A stretch of 64,000 bases of DNA from Paracidovorax oryzae ATCC 19882. GTDB taxonomy: Bacteria > Pseudomonadota > Gammaproteobacteria > Burkholderiales > Burkholderiaceae_C. How positions within the stretch are numbered: the stretch's first letter is position 1; every line of letters begins with the position of its first letter. Positions 24,516 through 33,296 of the stretch are shown piece by piece. The translations under genes and the position numbers were made by a program. The stretch covers positions 62,001 through 126,000 of the forward strand of contig NZ_JMKU01000014.1 in assembly GCF_000687165.1 (NCBI RefSeq), read 5' to 3'. The notes under the pieces were generated by a model. It searched no databases and was not told where the DNA came from. It worked only from the letters and a program-made list of their open reading frames with translations.

Positions 24516-25691
24516 TCAGCCGCGTGCCTCGATGGGAACGAAGGTGCGGTCTTCCGGGCCGGTGTAGTGGGCGCTGGGGCGGATGATCTTGTTGTCCAGG
24601 CGCTGCTCGATCACGTGCGCGGCCCAGCCGCTGGTGCGCGCGATGACGAACAGCGGCGTGAACATCGCGGTGGGCACGCCCATCATGTGGTAGCTGACGG
24701 CGCTGAACCAGTCCAGGTTGGGGAACATGCGCTTGGCCTCCCACATCACGGATTCCAGCCGTTCGGCGATGTCGAACATCTTCGTCGAACCGGCCGCCTG
24801 CGAGAGACGCCGGGCCACGCCCTTGATGACGACGTTGCGCGGGTCGCTCACGGTGTACACCGGGTGGCCGAAGCCGATCACCACCTCGCGTGCCTCGACG
24901 CGGCGGCGGATGTCCGCTTCGGCTTCGCCGGGGGTGTCGTAGCGCTTCTGGACTTCGAACGCCACCTCGTTGGCGCCGCCGTGCTTCGGGCCGCGCAGCG
25001 CGCCGATGGCACCGGCGATGGCCGAATGCATGTCGCTGCCGGTGCCGGCAATCACGCGGGAGGCGAAGGTGGATGCGTTGAACTCGTGCTCCGCGTACAG
25101 GTTGAGCGAGGTGTGCATGGCACGCACCCACCCGTCGCCCGGCGGCTGGCCGTGCAGCAGGTGCAGGAAGTGGCCGCCGATGGAGTCGTCGTCGGTCTCC
25201 ACGTCGATGCGCCTGCCGTTGTGGGAGAAGTGGTACCAGTAAAGCAGCATCGAACCCAGCGACGCCATGAGCCGGTCCGCGATGTCGCGGGCGCCGGGCA
25301 GGTTGTGGTCGTCCCTCTCGGGCAGCACGCAGCCCAGCACGGACACGCCGGTGCGCATCACGTCCATGGGATGGGCCGCCGCGGGAAGGGCTTCCAGCGC
25401 GCCGACCACGGCGTCGGGCAGGCCGCGCAGGGCCTTCAGCTTCGCCTTGTAGGCCTTCAGTTCGGCACGCGTGGGCAGTGTGCCATGCACCAGCAGGTGC
25501 GCGATTTCCTCGAACTCGCAGACCTCGGCGATATCCAGGATGTCGTAGCCGCGGTAGTGAAGGTCGTTGCCGGTCCTGCCGACCGTGCACAGCGCCGTGC
25601 TGCCGGCAGTGACGCCCGAGAGGGCGACGGACTTCTTGGGCTTGAAGGCGGCGACGGTGCCGGTTTCCGCGGTCGTGGTGCTCATGCTCAT
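24516..25691 (-). CDS. prpC: 2-methylcitrate synthase PrpC
   Basis: A 391-residue citrate-synthase-family enzyme that condenses propionyl-CoA with oxaloacetate. Diagnostic segments are [33 protein letters not shown] near the N-terminus, [39 protein letters not shown] (histidine of the active site) and [16 protein letters not shown]. The C-terminal [20 protein letters not shown] is usual for PrpC. It is the first gene of the propionate operon and is divergent from the ScfR-type regulator, with TTGCGAA motifs in between. Confidence 0.95.
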   Translation of the reverse strand: MSMSTTTAETGTVAAFKPKKSVALSGVTAGSTALCTVGRTGNDLHYRGYDILDIAEVCEFEEIAHLLVHGTLPTRAELKAYKAKLKALRGLPDAVVGALEALPAAAHPMDVMRTGVSVLGCVLPERDDHNLPGARDIADRLMASLGSMLLYWYHFSHNGRRIDVETDDDSIGGHFLHLLHGQPPGDGWVRAMHTSLNLYAEHEFNASTFASRVIAGTGSDMHSAIAGAIGALRGPKHGGANEVAFEVQKRYDTPGEAEADIRRRVEAREVVIGFGHPVYTVSDPRNVVIKGVARRLSQAAGSTKMFDIAERLESVMWEAKRMFPNLDWFSAVSYHMMGVPTAMFTPLFVIARTSGWAAHVIEQRLDNKIIRPSAHYTGPEDRTFVPIEARG

Positions 25692-25768
25692 GGGTGTGTC
25701 TCCAGTTCAGGCAGGAACGGTCGATGGGTTCGCCCGCCATTCGACAGTTCTCTGGGGTGTTGGCATGA

Positions 25769-25858
25769 TTCGCAATTTACGCAGAACCTGGTCGCTGGAA
25801 CAGGGCTGAAAAAGCGAATTTTTGCGAACAAGCTGCTTGCGGTTGCGAATCTTGCGAA
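25769..25858. promoter_or_regulatory. Cluster of TTGCGAA motifs between prpC and its regulator
   Basis: TTGCGAA occurs at 25822-25828, 25843-25849 and 25852-25858, a near copy AAGCGAA at 25812-25818, and the inverted form TTCGCAA at 25769-25775. Centre spacings of 21 and 9 bases suggest cooperative binding. RamB/ScfR-type regulators bind short TGC-containing AT-flanked sites, so this is the likely operator of the divergent regulator. Confidence 0.65.
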
Positions 25859-25886
25859 CCACCACGAGATACCTGGAACACATGCG

Positions 25887-27329
25887 ATGAAGAAAACATT
25901 CATGGGCGTGAAGCTGCGCAAGCTGCGCGCCGAGCACGGGCTGTCGCAGATCGCTCTGGCGCATGCGCTCGGGTTGTCTCCCAGCTACCTGAACCAGCTC
26001 GAGCAGAACCAGCGGCCGCTCACCGTATCGGTACTGCTGAAGATTCACCGCACGCTCGGGGTGGACATCCAGGAGTTCTCCGAGGACGAAGAGGCGCGGC
26101 TCGTCGCCGGGCTCCGGCAGGCCCTGGCGGACGCCGCCGAGCCCATCGCACTGCCCGAGCTGCAGGAGGTCGCGGCACAGATGCCGGCACTCGGGCGCGC
26201 CGTGCTGGCGCTGCATCGCCGCCAACTCGAGGCCGTCGAGCGCAACGAGATGCTGTCGCTGCGGCTCGGAGACGGACGCCCGGACGCCGCCCTGCCCGTC
26301 GCGATGCCGTTCGAAGTGGTGCGGGACTTCTTCTTCGCCCACCAGAACCACTTCGATGCGCTGGACCGTGTCGCCGAATCCCTGGCAGCCGAAGCCCGCG
26401 CCGAAGGCGGAAGTTTGGCCGAATGGCTGGTCCGGCGGCTCGGACAACGGGGCGTGCGCGTCGAGCGCGCGGACGATGCCCGGCACAGCAAGCGCAGCTT
26501 TTCTCCCGAGCGCCAGATCCTGCAGCTCGCGCCGGGGCTGGACGATGCGCAGCGGGCATTCCAGTTGGGCACCCAGCTGGCGTTGCTGGAGCATGCCGGC
26601 GCCATCGACCGGCTGATCGACCTGCCGCAGTTCGCCGGCGATGCCGCATCGCACAAGCTGGCCCGCATCGGCCTGGCCAATTACTTCGCTGGCGCCCTGC
26701 TCCTGCCCTACGGCCCCTTCCTGGAAGCCGCAGAAGCGTTGCGCTACGACATCGAGCTGCTGCAGCAGCGCTTCCGGGTCGGCTTCGAGACCGTCTGCCA
26801 CCGCCTCAGCACGCTCCAGCGGCCGGGCGCGCCCGGCGTGCCGTTCTTCTTCGTGCGGGTGGACCGGGCCGGCAACATCTCCAAGCGGCAATCGGCCACC
26901 CATTTCCACTTCAGCCGCACGGGCGGCACCTGCCCGCTGTGGAACGTGTACGAGGCTTTCGGCCAGCCCGGGCGCATCCTGGCCCAGCTCTCGGCGATGC
27001 CGGATGGACGGCGCTACCTCTGGATCGCGCGCACCGTCTCGCGCGGACAGCACGGCTACGGCTCGCCGCGCCAGACCTTCTCCATCGGGCTCGGCTGCGA
27101 CGTGCGGCATGCGCCGCGCCTCGTGTACGCCAAGGGCCTGGACCTGCAGGGCCCTGAAGCGGCCACGCCCATCGGCATGGGATGCAAGGTGTGCGAGCGC
27201 GAAGCCTGCCCCCAGCGCGCATTCCCTTACGTGGGCCGCGCGCTGGAGGTGGACGAGCACCACAGCCGGTTCGCTCCCTACGGGTTCGCGGGCACCGGCC
27301 AGGCCTCGGAGGTGGACAGCCGTATGTAG
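25887..27329 (+). CDS. Short-chain fatty acyl-CoA regulator, ScfR family (PrpS/RamB-like)
   Basis: A 480-residue cytoplasmic regulator. Residues 6-60 form an XRE-type helix-turn-helix (KLRKLRAEHGLSQIALAHALGLSPSYLNQLEQNQRPL). The middle contains an IrrE-like ImmA domain, with LARIGLANYFAGALLLPYGPFLEAAEALRYDIELLQQRFRVGFETVCHRL. The C-terminal ScfR domain includes HFHFSRTGGTCPLWNVYEAFG and a cysteine-rich tail (MGCKVCEREACPQRAFP). This family controls the methylcitrate and glyoxylate pathways in response to acyl-CoA. The start is the ATG at 25887; the open frame runs far upstream only as an antisense shadow of acnD and prpC. Its 3' end overlaps the convergent ABC ATPase gene by 52 bases. Confidence 0.9.
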   Translation: MKKTFMGVKLRKLRAEHGLSQIALAHALGLSPSYLNQLEQNQRPLTVSVLLKIHRTLGVDIQEFSEDEEARLVAGLRQALADAAEPIALPELQEVAAQMPALGRAVLALHRRQLEAVERNEMLSLRLGDGRPDAALPVAMPFEVVRDFFFAHQNHFDALDRVAESLAAEARAEGGSLAEWLVRRLGQRGVRVERADDARHSKRSFSPERQILQLAPGLDDAQRAFQLGTQLALLEHAGAIDRLIDLPQFAGDAASHKLARIGLANYFAGALLLPYGPFLEAAEALRYDIELLQQRFRVGFETVCHRLSTLQRPGAPGVPFFFVRVDRAGNISKRQSATHFHFSRTGGTCPLWNVYEAFGQPGRILAQLSAMPDGRRYLWIARTVSRGQHGYGSPRQTFSIGLGCDVRHAPRLVYAKGLDLQGPEAATPIGMGCKVCEREACPQRAFPYVGRALEVDEHHSRFAPYGFAGTGQASEVDSRM

Positions 27330-28033
27330 AGTTCGTCCAGGTCCGCGCAGCCGTACCGCTGCCTGAGCACCTCGGGCGCGCCATAAGCGACGACGCGGCC
27401 TCGCGCGATGAACAGCACTTCGTCGCACAACTCGCCGATGTCGCGCATGTTGTGCGAGGCCAGCACGACCGTGGTGCCGCCGATCCGCTTGGCATTGGCG
27501 ATGGATGCCCGTACGGATCTGGCACTTACCGGATCCAGCGCCGCGGTGGGCTCGTCCAGCAGCACGACCTGCGGAGCGTTCACGAATCCCTTGGCAAGCA
27601 GCACCTTGGCCCGTTGACCGGCCGACAGCGTGTTGACGAACCGGTCCCCGAGCGACGGATCGACCCCGAAGTCGGTCATGCTTTGCTCCACCCGCTCCCG
27701 GACGCGATCCAGACCGTACAGGCGAGCGAAGAGCAGCAGCAATTCCCGGACTTTCAGCCCGCCTGGCAGGTCCATGTATGCGGACATGAAATTGATTCTC
27801 GCCAGGATGTCCTTCGGCCGCTTCGCGATATTCTTTCCCAGGATCGTTGCCGTGCCGCAGGTAGGCACGACCAGGCCTGCCAGCATGCACAATGATGTGG
27901 TCTTCCCGGCGCCGTTGTGGCCGATCAGTCCAAGGCACCTGCCGCTGTCGACCTCCAGGTCGAGACCGTGGACGGCAACGTGGTTGCCATAGCGCTTTCC
28001 GAGTCCGCGCAACACAATAGGACGTATCGTCAT
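27278..28033 (-). CDS. ABC transporter ATP-binding protein, probable exporter of the peptide locus
   Basis: A 251-residue ABC ATPase with Walker A GHNGAGKTT, signature LSAGQRAKVLLAKG, Walker B VVLLDEPTAAL and the switch histidine in VLASHNM. The order and the RPIVLRGLGKRYG start are typical of ABC-2 type exporter ATPases. The only ABC-2 permease nearby is at 34433-35248, so the two probably form one exporter although six genes separate them. The ATG at 28033 overlaps the divergent carboxypeptidase ATG on a shared CATG; GGAAA precedes it. Further in-frame ATGs upstream cannot be excluded. The stop lies inside the 3' end of the convergent regulator gene. Confidence 0.82.
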   Translation of the reverse strand: MTIRPIVLRGLGKRYGNHVAVHGLDLEVDSGRCLGLIGHNGAGKTTSLCMLAGLVVPTCGTATILGKNIAKRPKDILARINFMSAYMDLPGGLKVRELLLLFARLYGLDRVRERVEQSMTDFGVDPSLGDRFVNTLSAGQRAKVLLAKGFVNAPQVVLLDEPTAALDPVSARSVRASIANAKRIGGTTVVLASHNMRDIGELCDEVLFIARGRVVAYGAPEVLRQRYGCADLDELYIRLSTSEAWPVPANP

Positions 28034-29096
28034 GGTTTCCAATGGGCTTTGCTTCGATGGCACCGCATCACACATGGCGCAGCATGGCCGCACCGTCTTT
28101 GCCCGGCTGCAGAGCCAGCCCCTGGCAGACCGGCGCTGGTTCCACTGGAGAATTTCCAGCAGCCACTGCTTCGACCGTGTGGTCCTGACCAACGCGGGGG
28201 AACTGCTCTTTGCGGAACCTACGCCGCGCATGACCGCGGTGGCCCGCTTGCCTGCGGGCGAATGGCGGAATCTGGATGGCCGGGCGATCGACCAGGATGG
28301 CCTGGCTTTCACTCTGGACAAGGAGACGACCGAAGTCGAGATCGCCCATTCGATCCCTTACTCCGCGCCCGCTGCCGCCACCACGGCGTGGCAGTGGATT
28401 TTCGACAGGCCGGAGCAAGCCGAGCTGCCAAGAATCTCCGTGCTCCGTGGAGCGGCCGGCCGGCCGGAGACCACCCATTGGGTCGTCTGCAGGCAGCACC
28501 CCGTGGAAACGCTGGCTTCGCACTTCGCGCAGGCATTGCAGGCAAGAATCCACGCCGACAGCCCCGTGCCGCCCTGGACATGGGCCGTCGTGCCGGTTGC
28601 CAATCCGGAAGGCTGCCGCCTCGGCACGTCCCGGCTGAACGGGCAAGGGATCGACATGAACCGGTGCTGGGGCGTGCCGGGGCAACCGAGGGAGGTCGGC
28701 CACCTGCTCGATGGAATGAGGGAACTGGGATGCCACTTCTTCCTGGATGTCCATGCCGATGAGCAGTGCGCGCAGCCCTACCTGCACCTGGGAGCGGTGA
28801 ACGCGGCGCCTGCGTCGCCGGCGGCGCAGCGCGAGCGCGCGTTCAAGCTGGCGCTCGAACGTGCCCTCGGTGGTGCACCGCTCGCGACCTACGACGAAGC
28901 TCCAGGCGGGCTCACACGCGGTCTGGGCGCCTACCACGTCCACCAGACCCATGGCTGCCCCGCAATCGTGCTGGAGATCCCGATGCAGCGGGACGTGATG
29001 GCTGAACCGCTCGCAAGCGACACGCTCGCCCGGATCGGTGAACTGGCCGATGGCGTTTACAGGGCGATCTGCGTCACCGGTGGTACGCACCGCTGA
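28032..29096 (+). CDS. M14-family zinc carboxypeptidase-like protein
   Basis: A 354-residue metallopeptidase with the arrangement of cytosolic M14 carboxypeptidases. Residues 1-120 form a beta-rich N-terminal domain (FDGTA, then RWFHWRISSS). The catalytic domain shows H156-P-V-E159, the substrate-binding pair N210-R211 in IDMNRCW, the third zinc ligand H241 in LDVHADE, and the catalytic glutamate E315 in IVLEIPM, so the active site is complete. No signal peptide is seen, so it acts in the cytoplasm. It could trim the C-terminus of a modified peptide (inference). The start at 28032 has AGGA upstream and keeps the N-terminal domain whole. It converges with the aldolase-domain gene. Confidence 0.8.
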   Translation: MVSNGLCFDGTASHMAQHGRTVFARLQSQPLADRRWFHWRISSSHCFDRVVLTNAGELLFAEPTPRMTAVARLPAGEWRNLDGRAIDQDGLAFTLDKETTEVEIAHSIPYSAPAAATTAWQWIFDRPEQAELPRISVLRGAAGRPETTHWVVCRQHPVETLASHFAQALQARIHADSPVPPWTWAVVPVANPEGCRLGTSRLNGQGIDMNRCWGVPGQPREVGHLLDGMRELGCHFFLDVHADEQCAQPYLHLGAVNAAPASPAAQRERAFKLALERALGGAPLATYDEAPGGLTRGLGAYHVHQTHGCPAIVLEIPMQRDVMAEPLASDTLARIGELADGVYRAICVTGGTHR

Positions 29097-29117
29097 GGCG
29101 TCCACGGACGGCGCGGC

Positions 29118-30176
29118 TCAAAGCGCCTTCCCGGGCAGGCCATCCTGCTTGCGCGGCCCGCTCCGCTCGCAGCAGCCGGCAAGGAAATCCAGCAACCGCG
29201 TGTCGGCTGCGGGGCCGCGGCCCCAGAACACTTCTCCGTGTTCTTCCATGATGACGAAGCCCTCGCCCTCGCTCGTGATCTGCTCGGAGAGCACATCGCC
29301 CAGGGCCGGTTCGCCATAAGGCATCTCCGGCACACGGCACCACTCGGCGTATGCAGCATTGCGTGTCCAGCGGTCGCTCGCATGCGTGTGGATGACGGCG
29401 GTCACATCGGCCCGTCTTTCCAGCAGCACCGCTGCCTCGACGGCATCGGAGGACGGGAGGAAATCTCCGACATACTGGATGGCGTTGCGGACGCGGTCAT
29501 AGCCGGTCACCCAGGAGATCCGCCGCAGATCCAGCCCATCCTTGTATGTCTTGGTGGCGGTGATCAGGAAACCGTCGCCGCGACGCACCAGGAAGTAACC
29601 GTCCGAGGCCGACCGGTGGTAGAGGTGGTGCTCGTCAAACATGCGGGACGCCTGCTCGAAGAATCTGCGCTCGCGCGGGGTGAGTTCGACGCTGCCGGGC
29701 TGCCTTTGCGCCGCATACTTGATGCGGACCGAGTCGCACACGCTGTTGTCCGCGATCTTCTGGTCGGACACCCAGGCACGCGATGCGTCGAAGCGGTCGG
29801 GCCGCAGAAAATTCACGCGATCCGCGTACCTGACCTTCGCCGCCTCGATCGTGTCGCGCATCGACAGCATCTCGGCCTCGTCCCTATAGGCGAGTGCGAT
29901 GCTGACCTGCGTGTAGCTCTCGAGGTGGCGGGCGATGACAGGTTCGACAGTGGTGTCGAACGGCCTGTCGGCAACGATGATGGCCAGCGAATGGCGCACG
30001 TCGCACGGTGGTGGCTGCCCGCCCTCCCCCAACAGGCAGGTGGACAACGAGAACCCGTACTTGTCGGAGTTCTCGAACAGCTTGTTTCGCAACTGCTCAC
30101 GGCTGCCGTCGGCCGGGAACGCCGCGCAAACAACGACTTCGCTGCGATGCAGGGGCCTATCGTATTGGTATCGCAA
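29118..30176 (-). CDS. Class II aldolase/adducin-domain protein with unknown N-terminal domain
   Basis: A 352-residue two-part protein. Residues 1 to about 160 match nothing I know. Residues about 165-340 form a class II aldolase-like domain: FLVRRGDGFLITATKTYKDGLDLRRISWVTGYD, the metal-binding H263-T-H265 in AVIHTHA, PYGEPALG, and H313 in IMEEHGEVFWG. Members catalyse metal-dependent aldol cleavage, epimerisation or dehydration. Here it may act on a side chain carried by a peptide or on a small precursor (inference). The start codon is TTG; GGAGG six bases upstream decides it. It is the last gene of the coupled operon, 35 bases after the methyltransferase. Confidence 0.75.
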   Translation of the reverse strand: MRYQYDRPLHRSEVVVCAAFPADGSREQLRNKLFENSDKYGFSLSTCLLGEGGQPPPCDVRHSLAIIVADRPFDTTVEPVIARHLESYTQVSIALAYRDEAEMLSMRDTIEAAKVRYADRVNFLRPDRFDASRAWVSDQKIADNSVCDSVRIKYAAQRQPGSVELTPRERRFFEQASRMFDEHHLYHRSASDGYFLVRRGDGFLITATKTYKDGLDLRRISWVTGYDRVRNAIQYVGDFLPSSDAVEAAVLLERRADVTAVIHTHASDRWTRNAAYAEWCRVPEMPYGEPALGDVLSEQITSEGEGFVIMEEHGEVFWGRGPAADTRLLDFLAGCCERSGPRKQDGLPGKAL

Positions 30177-30211
30177 GATTTCCTCCTTCGTGGTGGATAC
30201 GGATCGCGGGA

Positions 30212-30976
30212 TCAGGCGATCTTTCTGAAGATGGCGAGCAACGAGCCCGGAAACTCCTCGACCGACAACGGCGCCTCCGCGAACGCGACATGAGGCACGC
30301 CCCGGCAGGCGAACCGCAGAGACTCCTGCGTATGCAGGTGCTCCACCGATGTGAAGATCCGCGGCTCGGGGTGGTCATCCACCTCCAGCCGGACATCCAT
30401 CTCCGCGATCCAGCCTTCCTGCCGGAGGCGGACCGGCCCGAACGGCCACTCGACGCTGCCCCGGGCACCGGAAGCCGTGTGGAATCGCCGCGTCTTGATG
30501 TCCAGGTCATCCAGGTGATTGAGGAATTTCCGGGGGTCATGCAGCTCCGCGACGAAGAGGCCATCGCGGCGCAGGACGTTCGCGCAGGCATGCAGCAGGG
30601 TCGCTGCTTCATCGTTCGAAAGGTAGCCCAGCGAATACCGCGGAGCGATGACGATGTCCATGGAGCCCGCCCCGACCTCCTCCGGCAGAGAAGGCAGGCG
30701 TGAGATCAGGTACCGCAAAGGCGCGGCACCGGCAGCCAGCTCGGCCATCGCGGGAGCGCTGTCGATAGCCGTCGCCGCTCCGAAGCCTTCGGCAACGAAC
30801 GCGCGGGAATGTTCGGCAGGCCCGGCGAACAGCTCCAGGGCATGCAGGCTGCCCGCACGCCTACCGTGCATCTCGACAATCCGCCGGATCTGGGCGGTGA
30901 AATCGCGGTCTTTCGAGAAACGGGCGTAGGCATCGGCGAAGGCGCCGTACAGTTCGTCGATGTCAACGGGCTGCAT
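30212..30976 (-). CDS. SAM-dependent class I methyltransferase
   Basis: A 254-residue Rossmann-fold methyltransferase. Motif I is LHALELFAGPAEHSRAFVAEGFG near residues 44-66, followed by the acidic residue in TAIDSAPAMAEL and the motif IV-like MDIVIAPRYSLGYLSNDEAATLLHACANVLRRDG. The C-terminal half (EWPFGPVRLRQEGWIAEMDVRLEV) is a beta meander seen in small-molecule and peptide methyltransferases. It overlaps the radical SAM gene by 14 bases. The frame is open further upstream, but the ATG at 30976 gives the complete fold. Substrate unknown. Confidence 0.82.
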   Translation of the reverse strand: MQPVDIDELYGAFADAYARFSKDRDFTAQIRRIVEMHGRRAGSLHALELFAGPAEHSRAFVAEGFGAATAIDSAPAMAELAAGAAPLRYLISRLPSLPEEVGAGSMDIVIAPRYSLGYLSNDEAATLLHACANVLRRDGLFVAELHDPRKFLNHLDDLDIKTRRFHTASGARGSVEWPFGPVRLRQEGWIAEMDVRLEVDDHPEPRIFTSVEHLHTQESLRFACRGVPHVAFAEAPLSVEEFPGSLLAIFRKIA

Positions 30977-32594
30977 GGATCGAAATGTATTTTTGAGTGT
31001 GTCCCGTCCAGTAATCCGCGGGGATGGGCGGGATGACATCGTCCCAGTACTCGGCGGGTTCGAGCTTCCGGACCTCCTGGCGGTAGTCCAGTTGGCTCGC
31101 ATGTCCCTCATAGGTGGCGAAGGCACACAGTGCAGGCGGCAGCAGCCGCTTGTAGAAGCCGCCGATGAGGTCGAAGAGTTCGTCCCGGGCGCTGTTGAGC
31201 ATGTCGAGCGTGAGCTCTCGCGCACGTGCCTGCTGCAGGAAGTGCTGCATCGCTTCCAGGCAGAAGTAGGGCAATACGCTGAACCAGTCTTCGATGCGCT
31301 GCTGATCGCCCTGCGTGCAATGCCGCCGCAGGCCATTGAGCTCGGTGACCTTTGCGCTCCACTCGTAAGCCAGCAGTCGATAGATCTCCATGAGTGGTTC
31401 CAGCGCAGGATCGAAAACCGCTCCGCGCGCAGCAGGCGCCTTGATGGCGACGTCCAGCGCCGCATAGGTTCTCGGGGACATCGGCCGTGCATCCTCGGCC
31501 TTCCAGCTGCTTTCGAAACTGAACGAGAAGAACGGCATGCCGAGGAACCGCTGGTTGCGCTCGTAGATTTCGGCGATGCGATCGAGGTTCAGGGCCAGGC
31601 TTTCGAGCGTTGTGTTCCGGTTGAACAGGATGAAGCTCAGGTCCATGTAAATCCCGCTGCCGGCCAGGTGGCGGATCGTGCGACGAAGAATCTCCGAGGT
31701 GGTCTTCTTCTTCAGCACGGCGAGGTCCTCGTCGAGCAGCGATTCGACACCGATGAAGACGCTCACCAGTCCCGCGCGCTTCAGCAACGCGAAGTCGCCG
31801 AAGTTCGACAAGGTGTCTGCCCTCGCATAGATCTTGAAGCCGATGGCAGGAAAGCTCGCCGCGATGTTCTCCAGCAGTTCGGAGATCTGCGGATAGTCGC
31901 GTTGATCGGCGCCGAAGAACTCCGAGTCGTTGAAGACGAAGTGGCGAACGCCGAGGTCGTAGTAGGCCCGGATGTCGGCCAGGACACGAGAGACGGGCCT
32001 GCGCGTCCAGCGTTTCGGGTAGTTGACCCCGGAGTTGATGAAGCAGAACCTGCAGGGGAAATGGCATCCCCGTGTCGTCTCGATCGAGGCCTTGACCCGA
32101 GGCAGATGGTCAGGCTGGACCGCCTGGGTGGACAGATACGGCCTGAGCTGGAGATCACCGTCGAAGGCCGGGCCGTCATCGGGGATCCCGAGCATCCTGG
32201 CAAGCGACCGCTCGTCGTGGATCGATGTCCGGAGCCGATCCCCGAATGCGGTGCCGAGACGCCGGAACTCTCCGTTGTCCGGAAGCCGCCCTGTCTGCCC
32301 GTAGAGGATGACCTGCGCATCGGTCTGCTCCAGCAGGCCGCTGGCGATCCTCAATGCATAGAACACGTTGTCGCCCGTTTCCCGGCAGGAAACGACGTAG
32401 TGCGTCGCGGCGGACGCTTCGACGATCTTCTCCAGGCTCAGCGTGCGATCGATGTGGAAATCGTAAACCCTGGGAGCCACGCATCCCGTCGCGTCCAGGT
32501 AGCCGAGCCAGTAGGAGATGATGGCGTCCTCCCGCACGTCGAGATCGTTGTACCGATAGGTGTGCGGTGGACGAATGATGGCGATGTTCGGCAT
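30963..32594 (-). CDS. Radical SAM enzyme with B12-binding-like N-terminal domain
   Basis: A 543-residue protein. The 4Fe-4S cluster motif C177-x3-C181-x2-C184 is in IETTRGCHFPCRFC, followed by the usual barrel elements (FVFNDSEFFG, YARADTL, FIGVESLLDEDLAVLKK). The first 170 residues resemble the cobalamin-binding domain that precedes the barrel in COG1032 proteins, but the DxHxxG motif of base-off cobalamin binding is not seen, so B12 use is uncertain. The C-terminal 180 residues (YRLLAYEWSAKVTELNGLRRHC) are unique to me. AGGAGG overlaps the stop of the SDR gene and positions the start. It is probably the main tailoring enzyme of the locus. Confidence 0.85.
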   Translation of the reverse strand: MPNIAIIRPPHTYRYNDLDVREDAIISYWLGYLDATGCVAPRVYDFHIDRTLSLEKIVEASAATHYVVSCRETGDNVFYALRIASGLLEQTDAQVILYGQTGRLPDNGEFRRLGTAFGDRLRTSIHDERSLARMLGIPDDGPAFDGDLQLRPYLSTQAVQPDHLPRVKASIETTRGCHFPCRFCFINSGVNYPKRWTRRPVSRVLADIRAYYDLGVRHFVFNDSEFFGADQRDYPQISELLENIAASFPAIGFKIYARADTLSNFGDFALLKRAGLVSVFIGVESLLDEDLAVLKKKTTSEILRRTIRHLAGSGIYMDLSFILFNRNTTLESLALNLDRIAEIYERNQRFLGMPFFSFSFESSWKAEDARPMSPRTYAALDVAIKAPAARGAVFDPALEPLMEIYRLLAYEWSAKVTELNGLRRHCTQGDQQRIEDWFSVLPYFCLEAMQHFLQQARARELTLDMLNSARDELFDLIGGFYKRLLPPALCAFATYEGHASQLDYRQEVRKLEPAEYWDDVIPPIPADYWTGHTQKYISIHAAR

Positions 32595-32603
32595 GGAATC
32601 CTC

Positions 32604-33296
32604 CTAGACGTCGGTGTCTTCGATGGCCGGGACGACGAGCTCCTTCACCAGGGTCGGGTCGTCCAGCGAGAGAATGCAGCGGATCAATTGGTAAATGTCG
32701 TCCGGCGGTATGCGCGCCGGGTGGGACGACTGGCCGCTCTGGTCACTGCGGATCGATCCCGGAGACAGGCAGGTGACATGCAGGCGCAACGGCCTTCCCT
32801 GTTCGCGCAGCGAATGCGTCAGGCCGCGCAACGCGAACTTGGATGCGACATACGCACATGACGTGCTGCCGGAGTTGTCGAGGCCGCTGGTTGATCCGAT
32901 AAGGAAATAGTGGCGCCGGCGGGGTGGCATTGCAGCGCACAGCGCGAGCAACCGCTGGCCGATGATCAGCGGTGCCGTGATGTTCGTGGCGACGATGCCG
33001 CGAACCTCCTGTTCAGAAGCGCGCTCGAAGCCTTGCCGCTCCCAGATGCCCGCCACATAGATGATGCAGTCGTAGTCGGCCCGCTCCATATCGGCGGTCA
33101 CCGACGCCAGTCCTGCCTCCTGCGTGAGGTCTGCGGTCAGGATGCGTCCGGCCTGCTCGGCGTCGTTGCCGTCGAAGCGCCTGGCGACGGCGGTCACGGT
33201 GTGGCCGTCCGCGCCGAAGGCGCCCAGCAGGCTGCGGCCCAGGCCGCGGGATGCGCCGAGAATCAATACCTTGTTCCGGTCAGGGGGTGTCTTCAT
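32604..33296 (-). CDS. Short-chain dehydrogenase/reductase
   Basis: A 230-residue SDR. The NAD(P)-binding motif is LILGASRGLGRSL (residues 11-23), with an arginine after the second strand (AVARRFD) that favours NADP. The catalytic serine lies in LIGSTSGLDNSGS and Y-x-x-x-K in AYVASKFALRG. The C-terminus is shorter than in FabG-type enzymes. Its first codons overlap the kinase-like gene by 17 bases, and its TAG stop lies inside the Shine-Dalgarno sequence of the radical SAM gene, so translation is coupled on both sides. It would reduce or oxidise an alcohol or ketone intermediate (inference). Confidence 0.85.
   Translation of the reverse strand: MKTPPDRNKVLILGASRGLGRSLLGAFGADGHTVTAVARRFDGNDAEQAGRILTADLTQEAGLASVTADMERADYDCIIYVAGIWERQGFERASEQEVRGIVATNITAPLIIGQRLLALCAAMPPRRRHYFLIGSTSGLDNSGSTSCAYVASKFALRGLTHSLREQGRPLRLHVTCLSPGSIRSDQSGQSSHPARIPPDDIYQLIRCILSLDDPTLVKELVVPAIEDTDV

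Noticed and set aside
21876-25886. Long plus-strand open frame antisense to acnD and prpC, continuous with the ScfR-type regulator
   Set aside because: The part before 25887 is arginine/histidine/valine-rich low-information sequence typical of an antisense shadow in GC-rich DNA, and the opposite strand encodes two well-conserved enzymes.
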